From NCBI GenBank assembly GCA_949293315.1, contig CASFCH010000065.1, forward strand, positions 23,808-87,807: 64,000 nt of DNA. The letters are read 5' to 3'. A model generated the notes under the pieces. It saw only the letters and a program-made list of their open reading frames with translations, was not told the DNA's origin and did not search any database. Positions 50,978 through 60,204 of the stretch are shown here, piece by piece. The stretch comes from an uncultured Oscillospiraceae bacterium. GTDB lineage: Bacteria > Bacillota > Clostridia > Oscillospirales > Acutalibacteraceae. Both the position numbers and the translations under genes were made by a program. Position 1 is the first letter of the stretch; each line of letters begins with the position of its first letter.

Positions 50978-52195
50978 ATGAAAAAGTATCTCAATAAGAC
51001 GCCCGAGGGGACGCGCGATCTTCTCTTTGAGGAGTGCGTTGCCCGCCGGGCGGTGGAGGAACGGCTCTCCGCGCTTTTTCTCTCGTATGGATATAACCAG
51101 GTTGTGACGCCGTCGGTGGAGTACTATCAGGTGTTTTCCCGCAGCAGCTCCGGCCTGCATCAGGAGGATATGTATAAGCTGACGGACGCCAGCGGCCGTC
51201 TGATCGTGCTCCGGCCGGACAGTACGCTGCCCATCGCGCGTGTCGTCTCCGGACGGCTGAAGGAGGCGCCCCTGCCCATCCGCCTGTTCTATTGTCAGAA
51301 TATCTTCCGACGCCATATGCGCATGTCCGGCCATGCCGACGAGTGCGAGCAGTGCGGGGTGGAGTTGATCGGAGCCGGAGGACTGCGGGCGGATCTTGAG
51401 ATCCTGACCCTTGCCATGCGTGCGCTCGATGCCGCAGGCGTACCCGGATTCAAGCTGGAGATCGGCCACGCCGGTTTTTATAACGCCCTGTGCGACCTGC
51501 TCCATACGGACGAGGAGGTCCGGATGGATATCAATGAGCTGATCGAGAAGAAAAACTATGCGGCGCTGGGCGATCTGCTCGACACCCTCCCCGATTCGGA
51601 GGCCGCGGCGGCCCTGCGCCGCCTTCCGCGCCTGTTCGGCGGGCCTGAAATTCTGGATGAGGCGGAGAAACTGTGCGCCTCGCCCCGGGCGCAGGAGTCG
51701 CTCGCCTATCTGCGAAAGATCTGCTCGGCCGTGCATGAGATGGGGCTCTCGGACAGCGTGACGGTCGATCTCGGCCTTGTCCACCGGAATAATTACTACA
51801 CGGGCCTGGTCTTCCGGGGGTATATTCCCGGATCGGGCGCGACGGTTCTCTCCGGCGGTCGGTATGACCGGCTGCTCGGCGAGTTTGGGGAGCCGCATCC
51901 CGCGACAGGCTTCGGCATCGAGGTGGACGAACTCTACAAGGCGCTGCTTGACAGTCCCGGCGCACCGGCAGTCCGGGTACCGGACGTGCTGATCTTTGGG
52001 GCGGAGGGCTATGAGCTCGCGGCGCTGGAGGCGATCGGCGCGCTCACGCGCACCGGCCTGGTATGCGAGAACTTTACCGGCTCCACGCGTGAGGAGGCGC
52101 TGCGCTATGCGGTGCGGCGCGGTATTCCGCGGGTGCGCTGTCTCTCCGCCGCCGGGTGGGAGGAACTGAGTCCCGCGCAGGAGGTGCAGGCATGA
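50978..52195 (+). CDS. hisZ: ATP phosphoribosyltransferase regulatory subunit
   Basis: 405 residues. A HisRS-like catalytic-core paralogue: TPEGTRDLLFEEC at the start, the HisRS motif-2-like FYCQNIFRRH and the GGRYDRLLGEFG motif near 295. It lacks the anticodon-binding domain of true HisRS. HisZ binds the short HisG encoded next and gives it activity and feedback control. The ATG at 50978 follows GAGGTG; an ATG at 50960 has no site. First gene of the his operon. Confidence 0.93.
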   Translation: MKKYLNKTPEGTRDLLFEECVARRAVEERLSALFLSYGYNQVVTPSVEYYQVFSRSSSGLHQEDMYKLTDASGRLIVLRPDSTLPIARVVSGRLKEAPLPIRLFYCQNIFRRHMRMSGHADECEQCGVELIGAGGLRADLEILTLAMRALDAAGVPGFKLEIGHAGFYNALCDLLHTDEEVRMDINELIEKKNYAALGDLLDTLPDSEAAAALRRLPRLFGGPEILDEAEKLCASPRAQESLAYLRKICSAVHEMGLSDSVTVDLGLVHRNNYYTGLVFRGYIPGSGATVLSGGRYDRLLGEFGEPHPATGFGIEVDELYKALLDSPGAPAVRVPDVLIFGAEGYELAALEAIGALTRTGLVCENFTGSTREEALRYAVRRGIPRVRCLSAAGWEELSPAQEVQA

Positions 52196-52827
52196 GAAAA
52201 TTGAGGATCGCCCTGACAAAGGGCCGCCTGGAGAAGAAGACCGTATCCCTCTTTACGGCGATGGGGCTCGACTGCACCCAGCTAATCAACAAGGGCAGGC
52301 GGCTGATCCTGCCCGTCGGGGAGTATGAGGCCGTGCTCGCCAAGGCTGCCGATGTGACCACCTATGTGGAGCACGGCGCGTGCGATATCGGCATCGTCGG
52401 CAAGGATACGATCGCCGAGAGCGGCAGGAGCTTCTATGAGGTGATGGACCTCGGCTTCGGCAGGTGCCGTTTTGCGCTCGCAGCTCCCAGAGGAGCGGAT
52501 TTCTTCTCCGGCCATCAGGTCAAGAGCATTGCAACCAAGTATCCGAATATCGCGCGCAGCTATTTTGACCGCCTCGATATGGATGTCAATATTATCAAGA
52601 TCGAGGGGTCCGTGGAACTGGCCCCGCTGCTGGGGCTGGCGGACGCCATCGTCGACATTGTGGAGACGGGCTCCACCTTAAAGGAGAACGGGTTGGAAAT
52701 CATCGAGGAGATCCTGCCGGTCTCCGCGCGCGTGATCGTCAATATGGCGAGTATGAAGCTGCGGCGGAATGAAATTGAAGCGTTTCTGGCCGATGTCGCA
52801 GTGGCCAAGGAGGTAATGGACCAATGA
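52192..52827 (+). CDS. hisG: ATP phosphoribosyltransferase, short form
   Basis: 211 residues, the short HisG form that lacks the C-terminal regulatory domain and so needs HisZ. IALTKGRLEKK at the start, DIGIVGKDT near 70 and the PRPP loop region IVDIVETGSTLKENGL near 155-170. It catalyses the first step of histidine synthesis, ATP + PRPP to phosphoribosyl-ATP. Overlaps hisZ and hisD by 4 bases each. Confidence 0.96.
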   Translation: MRKLRIALTKGRLEKKTVSLFTAMGLDCTQLINKGRRLILPVGEYEAVLAKAADVTTYVEHGACDIGIVGKDTIAESGRSFYEVMDLGFGRCRFALAAPRGADFFSGHQVKSIATKYPNIARSYFDRLDMDVNIIKIEGSVELAPLLGLADAIVDIVETGSTLKENGLEIIEEILPVSARVIVNMASMKLRRNEIEAFLADVAVAKEVMDQ

Positions 52828-54104
52828 AGGTTGTCAAGGCAGACGGAAAAACGGAGCGGGAGCTGCTCACCCTGCTCAAGCAGCGCAGCGGCGATATGAA
52901 CGCCCAGATCACGCAGTCGGCGTCGGAGATCATTGAGCTGGTCCGCGCGGGCGGGGACGAGGCCGTGCGCCGCCTGACCGAGCAGTACGACGGCGTGGCG
53001 CCGCAGAATATCGTGGTGGACCGCCGCCAGATCGAGGCCTCGCTCGAGACGCGGGACTCCAAGTTCGTCTACGCGCTCTACCGCGCGGTGGACAACATCC
53101 GGGACTACCACGCCCGCCAGAAGCGGGAGGGCTTTATCAATGCGCGCCCGGACGGCGTCATGATGGGTCAGCGCGTGCGCCCGCTCAAGCGCGTGGGGCT
53201 GTACGTCCCGGGCGGCACGGCGGCCTATCCCTCCACGGTGCTGATGAACGCCATCCCCGCCAAGATCGCCGGGGTGGAGGAGCTGGTCATGGTGACCCCG
53301 CCGGCCAAGACGGGCTCCGCCAATCCGAACATCCTCGCGGCGGCGGCCGTGGCCGGGGTGGACAAGATCTACCTCATGGGCGGCGCGCAGGCGGTGGCGG
53401 CGCTGGCCTACGGGACGGAGACGGTACAGCGGGTCGACAAGATCGTCGGTCCCGGCAACGCCTATGTGGCCGCGGCCAAAAAGCTGCTGTACGGCACGGT
53501 CGATATCGATATGATCGCCGGGCCGAGCGAGATCCTGATCGTCGCGGATGAGACGGCCAATCCCAAATTCCTCGCGGCGGATCTGATGTCCCAGGCGGAG
53601 CACGATGTGATGGCCAGTGCGATCCTGCTCACGACCAGCGAGCAGCTCGCGAAGGATACCATTTCGGAGATCAACCGCCAGAAGCAGGGGCTCTCCCGCA
53701 GGGAGATCATCACAAAGTCTCTCGATACGTTCGGGGCTATTATTATCTGTGATACGATCGAGCAGGCGATCGGCTTTGCCAATGAGGTGGCGCCCGAGCA
53801 CCTGGAGCTCGCACTGGACCGCCCGATGGACTATCTCGGCATGGTGGAGAACGCCGGGTCCGTCTTCCTCGGGCACTACTGCCCGGAGCCGCTGGGGGAC
53901 TACTACGCCGGCCCGAACCACGTCCTGCCCACAAACGGCACGGCGCGCTTCTTCTCCCCCCTGTCGGTGGACAGCTTTATGAAGAAATCGAGCTTCCTCT
54001 ACTACACGCCCAAGGCGCTGGAGCAGGCGAAGGACGACGTGATCCGTCTGGCGGAATCCGAGGGTCTGACCGCCCACGCGAACAGTATTAAAGTGAGGTT
54101 TTAA
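52824..54104 (+). CDS. hisD: histidinol dehydrogenase
   Basis: 426 residues. VGLYVPGGTAAYPSTVLMN near 130, GPGNAYVAAAKKL near 210, the zinc and catalytic SQAEHD near 257 and APEHLEL near 322 are all conserved. A zinc-dependent, NAD-linked enzyme that makes the last two oxidations from histidinol to histidine. Overlaps hisG by 4 bases and ends 2 bases before hisC. Confidence 0.97.
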   Translation: MKVVKADGKTERELLTLLKQRSGDMNAQITQSASEIIELVRAGGDEAVRRLTEQYDGVAPQNIVVDRRQIEASLETRDSKFVYALYRAVDNIRDYHARQKREGFINARPDGVMMGQRVRPLKRVGLYVPGGTAAYPSTVLMNAIPAKIAGVEELVMVTPPAKTGSANPNILAAAAVAGVDKIYLMGGAQAVAALAYGTETVQRVDKIVGPGNAYVAAAKKLLYGTVDIDMIAGPSEILIVADETANPKFLAADLMSQAEHDVMASAILLTTSEQLAKDTISEINRQKQGLSRREIITKSLDTFGAIIICDTIEQAIGFANEVAPEHLELALDRPMDYLGMVENAGSVFLGHYCPEPLGDYYAGPNHVLPTNGTARFFSPLSVDSFMKKSSFLYYTPKALEQAKDDVIRLAESEGLTAHANSIKVRF

Positions 54105-54106
54105 CC

Positions 54107-55168
54107 GTGGCATATGAGCTTTGCAACAAATTGAAAAACCTGACGCCGTACGATCCGGCGGAGGGGACGTACCGCATTCGTCTGGATGCCAACGAGTCCT
54201 TCCTCCCCCTGCCGGACGAGGTGCTTGAGAAGCTGCCAAAGGTGCTTGAGCGCGTGCGTTTCAATCGCTATCCCGATCCGCTCGCATCGGAGCTGTGCTT
54301 TGATTTTGCGCAGTACTACCGGGTGGATCCGCAGTCCGTCACCGCGGGCAACGGCTCCGATGAGCTGCTGAATATTATCGCCAATTCCTTTCTCCAGCGC
54401 GGGGAGACGGTGCTCACTCTGTCGCCGGACTTTTCCATGTACGGCTTTTATGCGGAGCTGGCCGAGTGCCGGTGCGTGCGCATGGACAAGGGGGCGGACT
54501 TCCGGATCGATCCCGACGCGGTGATCGAGCGGGCCAATCGGGAGCACGCCGCTATGGTCATCTTCTCGAACCCCTGCAACCCGACCTCCGTCCTGCTGGA
54601 CCGGGAGTCCGTGCGCGAGATCATCCGCGGTGTAAACGGGCTTGTCGTGCTCGATGAGGCGTATATGGACTTTGCCGACGCCTCCCTGATCCGTGAGGCG
54701 GACCGGTATGATAACCTGATCCTGCTGCGCACGTGCTCCAAGGCGTTCGGTCTGGCGGCGATCCGGCTGGGCTTTGCAGTGGCCAATCCGGTGCTGACGC
54801 GTGCGCTGCGTGCGGCCAAATCGCCGTACAATGTCAACTCGATCACGCAGGCGATCGGCAGCGCCGTACTCTCCGAGCCGGAGGCGGCGCGGCGCGCCAT
54901 TGAGCAGATTCTGATCTCCCGCCGCAGCCTGTACGGGATGGTACGGGAGCTGGCGGAGAAATACCCCGGTAAGATCGACGTGATCGAGCCGCAGACGAAT
55001 TTTGTTTTCGCGCGGTATGAGGATGCCGGGGAGCTCTTTGAATTCCTGAAGAAAAATGCGATGATCGTCCGACGGATGGGGGACTGCCTGCGTATCACGG
55101 CGGGCCGCAACCATGAGAATGTGGAGGTCACGCAGAAGATCGACGAATTCTATGCCGGGAGGTGCTGA
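54107..55168 (+). CDS. hisC: histidinol-phosphate aminotransferase
   Basis: 353 residues, GTG start right after hisD. A class I/II aminotransferase with RLDANES near 25, GNGSDELL near 84, the Asn/Asp/Tyr PLP contacts NPCNPTS and DEAYMDF, and the PLP-binding Lys in TCSKAFGLAAIRLG near 208. It transfers the amino group onto imidazole-acetol phosphate. The stop is 1 base before hisB. Confidence 0.95.
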   Translation: MAYELCNKLKNLTPYDPAEGTYRIRLDANESFLPLPDEVLEKLPKVLERVRFNRYPDPLASELCFDFAQYYRVDPQSVTAGNGSDELLNIIANSFLQRGETVLTLSPDFSMYGFYAELAECRCVRMDKGADFRIDPDAVIERANREHAAMVIFSNPCNPTSVLLDRESVREIIRGVNGLVVLDEAYMDFADASLIREADRYDNLILLRTCSKAFGLAAIRLGFAVANPVLTRALRAAKSPYNVNSITQAIGSAVLSEPEAARRAIEQILISRRSLYGMVRELAEKYPGKIDVIEPQTNFVFARYEDAGELFEFLKKNAMIVRRMGDCLRITAGRNHENVEVTQKIDEFYAGRC

Positions 55169-55169
55169 G

Positions 55170-55748
55170 ATGGCGCAGATCATTAAAAAGCGAAAAACAG
55201 CGGAGACGGATATCGAGCTCGCACTCGACCTGAACGGCGGTACGGTCGATATTCAGACGGGCGTCGGATTTTTCGATCACATGCTCACGGCATTCGCCGT
55301 CCACGCCGGGTACGGGCTGACCGTCCGATGCCGGGGCGACCTGCACGTGGACGCCCATCACACGGTGGAGGATGTCGGCATCGTTTTAGGGCAGGCGCTG
55401 ACCGAGAGCGTGGGGGATAAATCCGCCATTGCCCGGTACGGCTCCTTCTATATCCCGATGGATGAGGCGCTCGCCTTTGTCTGTGTGGATATCAGCGGCC
55501 GCTCCTACCTGCACTATGAAGCCAATTTAAAGCAGGAGAAGACCGGAGATTTTGACACCTGTCTGGCGGTGGAGTTCTTCCGCGCGCTGGCAAACCACGC
55601 CGGTCTGACGCTCCATGTGCGCTGCCTGTACGGCGAGAATGCGCATCACCAGCTGGAGGCCATGTTCAAGGCGGCGGGCCACGCGCTCGCGCAGGCCACG
55701 GCTCCGCGCCGGGGGGGCGTGCTCTCCACCAAGGGGAGCCTCGAGTAA
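55170..55748 (+). CDS. hisB: imidazoleglycerol-phosphate dehydratase
   Basis: 192 residues, the stand-alone IGPD form. GVGFFDHMLTAF near 31, the metal-binding HHTVEDVGI near 65 and GENAHHQLEAMFKA near 155 are present. It dehydrates imidazoleglycerol phosphate with manganese. The product of HisH/HisF is its substrate, yet those genes are not in this operon. ATG at 55170, inside the hisC-hisB junction. Confidence 0.96.
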   Translation: MAQIIKKRKTAETDIELALDLNGGTVDIQTGVGFFDHMLTAFAVHAGYGLTVRCRGDLHVDAHHTVEDVGIVLGQALTESVGDKSAIARYGSFYIPMDEALAFVCVDISGRSYLHYEANLKQEKTGDFDTCLAVEFFRALANHAGLTLHVRCLYGENAHHQLEAMFKAAGHALAQATAPRRGGVLSTKGSLE

Positions 55749-55762
55749 GAGGAGGAATTTGA

Positions 55763-56485
55763 ATGATCATTTTTCCCGCGATCGATTTGAAAAACGGGGA
55801 GTGCGTCCGCCTGAAAAAGGGCGATATGAATACGAGTGAAAAGGTGGCGGAGAGCCCGGTGGATACGGCGCTCTCCTTTGCCGCTTCCGGCGCGCAGTGG
55901 ATGCACATGGTCGATCTGGACGGCGCGGTGCGCGGGGAGCGGGTCAATCACGGCGTAATTGTGGAGACGGTTCGTGCCTGTGGCCTGAAGGCAGAGGTCG
56001 GCGGCGGCATCCGCACGATGGCGGATATGGAATATTATCTGACAAACGGCATCAGCCGCGTGATCCTCGGCTCCGTCGCGCTCAAAAACAGCGCCCTTGT
56101 GCGTGAGGCCATGCGGGAATTCGGCGGGGAGCGGGTGGCCGTCGGGATCGACGCGCGCGCCGGCATGGTCGCGGCCGAGGGATGGGTCGAGGACAGCAGC
56201 GTGGATTACATTGAGCTCGCCAAACGCATGGAGGATGCCGGTGTGCGGTATCTGATCTATACGGATATCGGGCGGGACGGCATGATGGCCGGGGCGGATC
56301 TGGAGGGCCTGCAGCGCCTGAATGAGGCCGTCGGCTGTTACGTCACCGCCAGCGGCGGGATCCGTTCCATGGAAGATATTCGGGCGCTGTCTGCGCTGGA
56401 CCTGTACGGCGCCATCTGCGGCAAGTCCATCTACACCGGCTCGCTTGCCCTCGCCGAGGCGGTGCGGTATTGCAAAGGAGAATAA
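55763..56485 (+). CDS. hisA: ProFAR isomerase
   Basis: 240 residues, a (beta/alpha)8 barrel. [17 protein letters not shown] at the start has the catalytic Asp of His[17 protein letters not shown] and the C-terminal [10 protein letters not shown] and SGGIRS phosphate sites agree. I judged HisA against HisF from the PAIDLKNG start (HisF starts with a PCLDVKDG-like motif). It converts ProFAR to PRFAR. AGAGGAGG site upstream. Confidence 0.95.
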   Translation: MIIFPAIDLKNGECVRLKKGDMNTSEKVAESPVDTALSFAASGAQWMHMVDLDGAVRGERVNHGVIVETVRACGLKAEVGGGIRTMADMEYYLTNGISRVILGSVALKNSALVREAMREFGGERVAVGIDARAGMVAAEGWVEDSSVDYIELAKRMEDAGVRYLIYTDIGRDGMMAGADLEGLQRLNEAVGCYVTASGGIRSMEDIRALSALDLYGAICGKSIYTGSLALAEAVRYCKGE

Positions 56486-56486
56486 A

Positions 56487-56819
56487 ATGGATCTGGAGCG
56501 TTACTTTAAAAAGGGAGAGCTGATCCCTGCGATCGTCGTCGAGCATGCGACCCGCGAGGTGCTCATGCTCGCGTATATGAACCGAGAGTCCCTTGCAAAA
56601 ACGATGCAGACGGGGTATACTTGGTTTTACAGCCGGTCCAGGCAGAAGCTCTGGAATAAAGGGGAGACCTCCGGCCATACGCAGCGCGTGCTGAAAATTA
56701 CAGCCGACTGCGACGACGATACGCTTTTAATCGAAGTGGAGCAGAAGGGACCCGCCTGTCACACGGGCAGCCACTCCTGCTTCTATCAAGAGATCTGGAG
56801 TGAACAGAATCATGGGTGA
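56487..56819 (+). CDS. hisI: phosphoribosyl-AMP cyclohydrolase
   Basis: 110 residues. [12 protein letters not shown] near 25, [19 protein letters not shown] near 45-65 and the zinc-binding [20 protein letters not shown] region near 75-95 are HisI features. It opens the adenine ring of phosphoribosyl-AMP. Here it is separate from HisE, whose start overlaps its stop by 8 bases; in many bacteria they are fused as HisIE. Confidence 0.95.
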   Translation: MDLERYFKKGELIPAIVVEHATREVLMLAYMNRESLAKTMQTGYTWFYSRSRQKLWNKGETSGHTQRVLKITADCDDDTLLIEVEQKGPACHTGSHSCFYQEIWSEQNHG

Positions 56820-57138
56820 TATTTTAAAAGAGCTCTATGATATTGCGGTGATGCGCCGCGCGGAGAAAAAGGAGGGGTCCTATACCTGCTATCTCTTTGA
56901 GCAGGGGACGGACAAGATCCTGAAAAAGTGCGGCGAGGAGTGCGCGGAGACGATCATCGCCGTCAAGAATGGCGTTCAGGAGGACACGGTCGGCGAGATC
57001 AACGATCTGCTCTATCATCTGGCCGTCCTCATGGTGAATGAGGGCATCACGCTCGACGCGGTCTATCGGGAACACGCCCGGCGCAATGCAAAGGAACTCA
57101 ATTTAAAAAAGTTCCATTCGGTCGATAAAAACAGCTGA
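56812..57138 (+). CDS. hisE: phosphoribosyl-ATP pyrophosphatase
   Basis: 108 residues, all-helical MazG-like fold. [15 protein letters not shown] near 42 and [14 protein letters not shown] near 64 hold the acidic metal-binding residues. It hydrolyses phosphoribosyl-ATP to phosphoribosyl-AMP, the step before HisI. It is the last recognisable his gene of the operon; the next gene is unrelated. Confidence 0.94.
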   Translation: MGDILKELYDIAVMRRAEKKEGSYTCYLFEQGTDKILKKCGEECAETIIAVKNGVQEDTVGEINDLLYHLAVLMVNEGITLDAVYREHARRNAKELNLKKFHSVDKNS

Positions 57139-57154
57139 TTTTCAGGTGATCGCG

Positions 57155-58459
57155 TTGAAAAAAATCAAGCGCCCCTCCGGCGAAAAGGTCTGGTTCAAGC
57201 TCGACAATGCGGGCAAGGTCTTTCCGGGGCAGAGTACGTCCAAGTGGTCGAACATCTTCCGTATGAGCGTCATTTTAAAAGAGAAGATCGATCCGGAGCT
57301 GCTCGCCCGCGCAGTGGAGATGGTCATGCCGCGCTTCCCCTGCTTTGACGTGCGCCTGCGCAAAGGGATGTTCTGGTATTACTTTGAAAAAAACGAGAAT
57401 CTCCCGCCCGTGCTGCCGGATATCAAAAATCCCTGCCAGCGCGTCAAGCGGAAGGAGAACAACGGATTCCTCTTCCGCGTGTACTACTATGAAAAGCGCA
57501 TTTCCGTGGAGTTTTTCCACGCCCTGACGGACGCCTACGGCACGGTACGCTTCCTCAATACGCTGACGGCCCAGTACCTGCGCCTGCAGGGCCATGATAT
57601 CCCGCCGGGGGAGAGCGTGCTCGATATCAATGAGCCGGCCACGGAGGATGAACTGAGCGACGCGTTCCCGCGCTTTGCCGATTCCAAGGGCAAGCTGCGG
57701 GGGGCGAATAAGTTCGTCTATCACGTTCGGGGGACCAAGCTGCCGGCACACATGTGCACCATCGTCACCGGGACCATGCCGCTTGACAAGGTCAAGGCCA
57801 AAGCGAAGGAGTACGGCGTGACAATCACGGAGCTGATCTCCGCAGAACTGCTGTACGTCCATTACCAGATGCAGCAGAAGGACCTCTCCCGGGCCAACCG
57901 CAAAAAGGAGATCAGCGTGCAGATCCCGGTCAATCTGCGCAACTTTTTCCCCACCAAGACGCTGCGGAACTTTTCCCTTGCGTATATTGACCGCATTGAT
58001 CCGGGAATGGGGACGTACACCTTTGAGGAGATGCTCAAGCAGGTGGCGCTCTATCTGCGGTATATCAACAATGAAAAGACGCTCAACGCCATGGTCACCA
58101 GCAATTTGAAGCTGGAGACGAACCCGTTTATGCGCATTCTGCCGCTCGTCGTCAAGGATGCCGCGATCGGCATCTCCTTCCGCCTGACGGGGGAGAAGTC
58201 CACCACCGTGATGTTTTCCAACATCGGGATTGTAAAAATCCCGGAGGAGATGCAGCCGTTTGTGGACCGCTACGTCATCATGTCCGGCCCGGGCAAGCTC
58301 AACGGCGCGCGCTGTGCGGGGATCACTTACGGGAACAGTTTCGAGGTCACGATCGTCAGCCTCTATGAGGAGATGGATATCCAGCGGGAGTTTTTCCGCC
58401 GGATGGTGCGCCTGGGTGTTCCTGTGAAAATTGAGAGCAATATTTTGTTTGACGAATAG
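57155..58459 (+). CDS. condensation-domain/alcohol-acyltransferase-like protein
   Basis: 434 residues from the TTG at 57155, preferred because CAGGTGAT lies well spaced; a GTG at 57146 is in frame. The motif EFFHALTDAYG near 115 matches the HxxxD-type catalytic motif of the condensation/alcohol acetyltransferase/PapA superfamily (here HALTDAYG). An N-terminal half with a ligand-facing barrel and a C-terminal half (IPVNLRNFFP near 265, then a later VMFSNIG) fit the two-lobed fold. Substrate unknown; the neighbours suggest a lipid or envelope role. Confidence 0.7.
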   Translation: MKKIKRPSGEKVWFKLDNAGKVFPGQSTSKWSNIFRMSVILKEKIDPELLARAVEMVMPRFPCFDVRLRKGMFWYYFEKNENLPPVLPDIKNPCQRVKRKENNGFLFRVYYYEKRISVEFFHALTDAYGTVRFLNTLTAQYLRLQGHDIPPGESVLDINEPATEDELSDAFPRFADSKGKLRGANKFVYHVRGTKLPAHMCTIVTGTMPLDKVKAKAKEYGVTITELISAELLYVHYQMQQKDLSRANRKKEISVQIPVNLRNFFPTKTLRNFSLAYIDRIDPGMGTYTFEEMLKQVALYLRYINNEKTLNAMVTSNLKLETNPFMRILPLVVKDAAIGISFRLTGEKSTTVMFSNIGIVKIPEEMQPFVDRYVIMSGPGKLNGARCAGITYGNSFEVTIVSLYEEMDIQREFFRRMVRLGVPVKIESNILFDE

Positions 58460-58469
58460 GGGGATATAC

Positions 58470-59165
58470 GTGTCCTACTGTGTAAACTGCGGCGTAGAGC
58501 TTGAAAAGTCGGCGCGGCGCTGTCCGCTGTGCGGCACGCCGGTGATCAATCCGGTCCAGCCGCCCGCCGACGAGCCGCCGGCCTATCCGGAAAATATTTT
58601 CATTCCCAAAAAGACCCGCTCCAGATATGCGGCGTTCATGGTCACCATGGTGCTGCTGATCCCGAACCTGGTCTGCGCGATCATCAATTTGTTCTATCCC
58701 CATACGGGGCATTGGGCGGTATATGTGGTATCTTCGAGCGTGCTGCTGTGGATCTTCTGTGTCCTGCCCGTCTTCATCAAGCGCAACGCCTACCTGCTTC
58801 TGGGGGTGGATACGGCGGCCGCCCTGCTGTTTACCTTCATCATGTCGGTCTTCCACGGGCGGGACTGGTTCCTCCGGATCGCGCTGCCCGCAATTCTGGG
58901 GCTTGCGGTCATGCTGGGGATTATGATATACTGGATCAGCAGAAAAAAACGCGAGTGGCCCTCTGTCTGTACGGCGGTGGTCGGGATTCTGGGACTCATG
59001 TCCATGCTGTTTGAATTTCTGATCTCCTGGTATGTGGTTGGGCGGCCGATGATCCAGTACTCTGTAATCATCGTCGCATCCTGCGTCGGGCTGATCGTGT
59101 TTTTTGAATTCGCGGGGCGCAACCGGCGCTTCCGTGCCTGGCTGACAAGGAGGTTCTATGTCTAA
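58470..59165 (+). CDS. zinc-ribbon membrane protein (DUF6320-like)
   Basis: 231 residues, GTG start. An N-terminal zinc ribbon, CVNCGVELEKSARRCPLCG, at residues 4-22 is followed by a proline-rich linker and six predicted transmembrane helices (about 52-220). This matches DUF6320 proteins as I recall them, which in Clostridia often stand next to alcohol-acyltransferase-like genes such as the one upstream. Function unknown. The stop overlaps the next start by 8 bases. Confidence 0.7.
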   Translation: MSYCVNCGVELEKSARRCPLCGTPVINPVQPPADEPPAYPENIFIPKKTRSRYAAFMVTMVLLIPNLVCAIINLFYPHTGHWAVYVVSSSVLLWIFCVLPVFIKRNAYLLLGVDTAAALLFTFIMSVFHGRDWFLRIALPAILGLAVMLGIMIYWISRKKREWPSVCTAVVGILGLMSMLFEFLISWYVVGRPMIQYSVIIVASCVGLIVFFEFAGRNRRFRAWLTRRFYV

Positions 59166-60084
59166 TCAAGAAAAAAACGAGCAGGAGCAGAACGAAAAAG
59201 CCCTCTCACCCGCCGCGGCGGACGGGACGGACTATGATCCTGAAAAGGAGCTTGAAAAGCACAGGGGAATAAAAATGCGCCTGATCGATGGGGTTAAGGG
59301 CTTTATCATCGGCGCCACCATGTCCGTCCCCGGTGCGAGCGGCGGCACCATGGCGATCCTGCTGGGGATTTACGACGATATCATCGGTGCGGTCAGCGCG
59401 CTGCGCCGCAGCTTTAAGAAGAGCTTTTTCTTCCTGCTGACGCTCTTCATCGGCGGCTTTCTCGGACTGCTGTGCATCACAAAACCGATGGAATATCTGC
59501 TCGAGCACTTTCAGTATCCCACGCTGTTCTTCTTCGCGGGCGCGATTTTGGGCGGCGTACCGCTGTTGTGCCGCCAGTCGCGGGTGAAGAAGTTTTCCGC
59601 CGGCGTGATCGGTTGGCCGATCCTCGGCGCGGCGATCGTGATCGGGATCTGGGCGCTGGAGTTTATCCCCGGATTTGCCTTTGAATATAATCCGGGCAGC
59701 GGATTGAAGGACTATCTGATCCTCTTTTTGATCGGTCTGATCTGTTCCGCGGGATTTGTGCTGCCGGGGATCAGCACCTCCTTCCTCTTTGTGCTTTTCG
59801 GTATTTACGAGGAGATGCTCGCCGCCGTATCGGGATTTGATATCAAGTTTATTTTCTCCCTAGGGCTGGGCATGTTGATCGGAGCGGTAGTAGTTGCTAA
59901 GATTCTTGATAAGCTGATGACCAAGTACACCCGCCAGTCTTTCCTGACCATGCTCGGCTTTGTGCTCGGATCGCTGGTGGCAGTGATTCCCGGCGTGCCG
60001 CAGGGGTGGAATATCCTGTGGTGCGTCCTGACGCTTGCGGCGGGATTTTTGGCGATCTATTTCCCCAGCCGCCACGAAAATTGA
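59158..60084 (+). CDS. DUF368-family (PopT-type) polyprenyl-phosphate transporter homologue
   Basis: 308 residues. A charged cytosolic N-terminus (about 1-38) is followed by about eight membrane helices with the family hallmarks VPGASGGTMAILLGIYD near 60 and VLPGISTSFLFVLFGIYE near 200, a repeated re-entrant motif. DUF368 proteins have been reported to return undecaprenyl phosphate across the membrane for cell-wall synthesis, parallel to DedA-type UptA proteins. Translationally coupled to the zinc-ribbon protein. The C55 synthase gene uppS is elsewhere in this window. Confidence 0.88.
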   Translation: MSNQEKNEQEQNEKALSPAAADGTDYDPEKELEKHRGIKMRLIDGVKGFIIGATMSVPGASGGTMAILLGIYDDIIGAVSALRRSFKKSFFFLLTLFIGGFLGLLCITKPMEYLLEHFQYPTLFFFAGAILGGVPLLCRQSRVKKFSAGVIGWPILGAAIVIGIWALEFIPGFAFEYNPGSGLKDYLILFLIGLICSAGFVLPGISTSFLFVLFGIYEEMLAAVSGFDIKFIFSLGLGMLIGAVVVAKILDKLMTKYTRQSFLTMLGFVLGSLVAVIPGVPQGWNILWCVLTLAAGFLAIYFPSRHEN

Positions 60085-60137
60085 CAGTTTTCCCATATTT
60101 CCTGAAAAAATATTTCAAAAAATTAAATAGATTGTTG

Positions 60138-60197
60138 CCCCCTCGGCGGTGTCTGTGCTATAATATCCCAGAACCGTATTTTACACAACCGAGGGGG
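60138..60197 (+). promoter_or_regulatory. promoter flanked by a perfect inverted repeat
   Basis: CCCCCTCGG (60138-60146) is repeated inverted as CCGAGGGGG (60189-60197). The -10 TATAAT (60159-60164) with extended TG lies between, and the right arm contains the ribosome site GAGGGGG of the next gene. Because the left arm is upstream of the start of transcription, this looks like an operator, not a terminator. Confidence 0.5.
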
Positions 60198-60204
60198 TTT
60201 TTTC

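Noticed and set aside
52560..54239. 559-codon open frame on the minus strand
   Set aside because: Antisense to hisG and hisD, with no recognisable motif.
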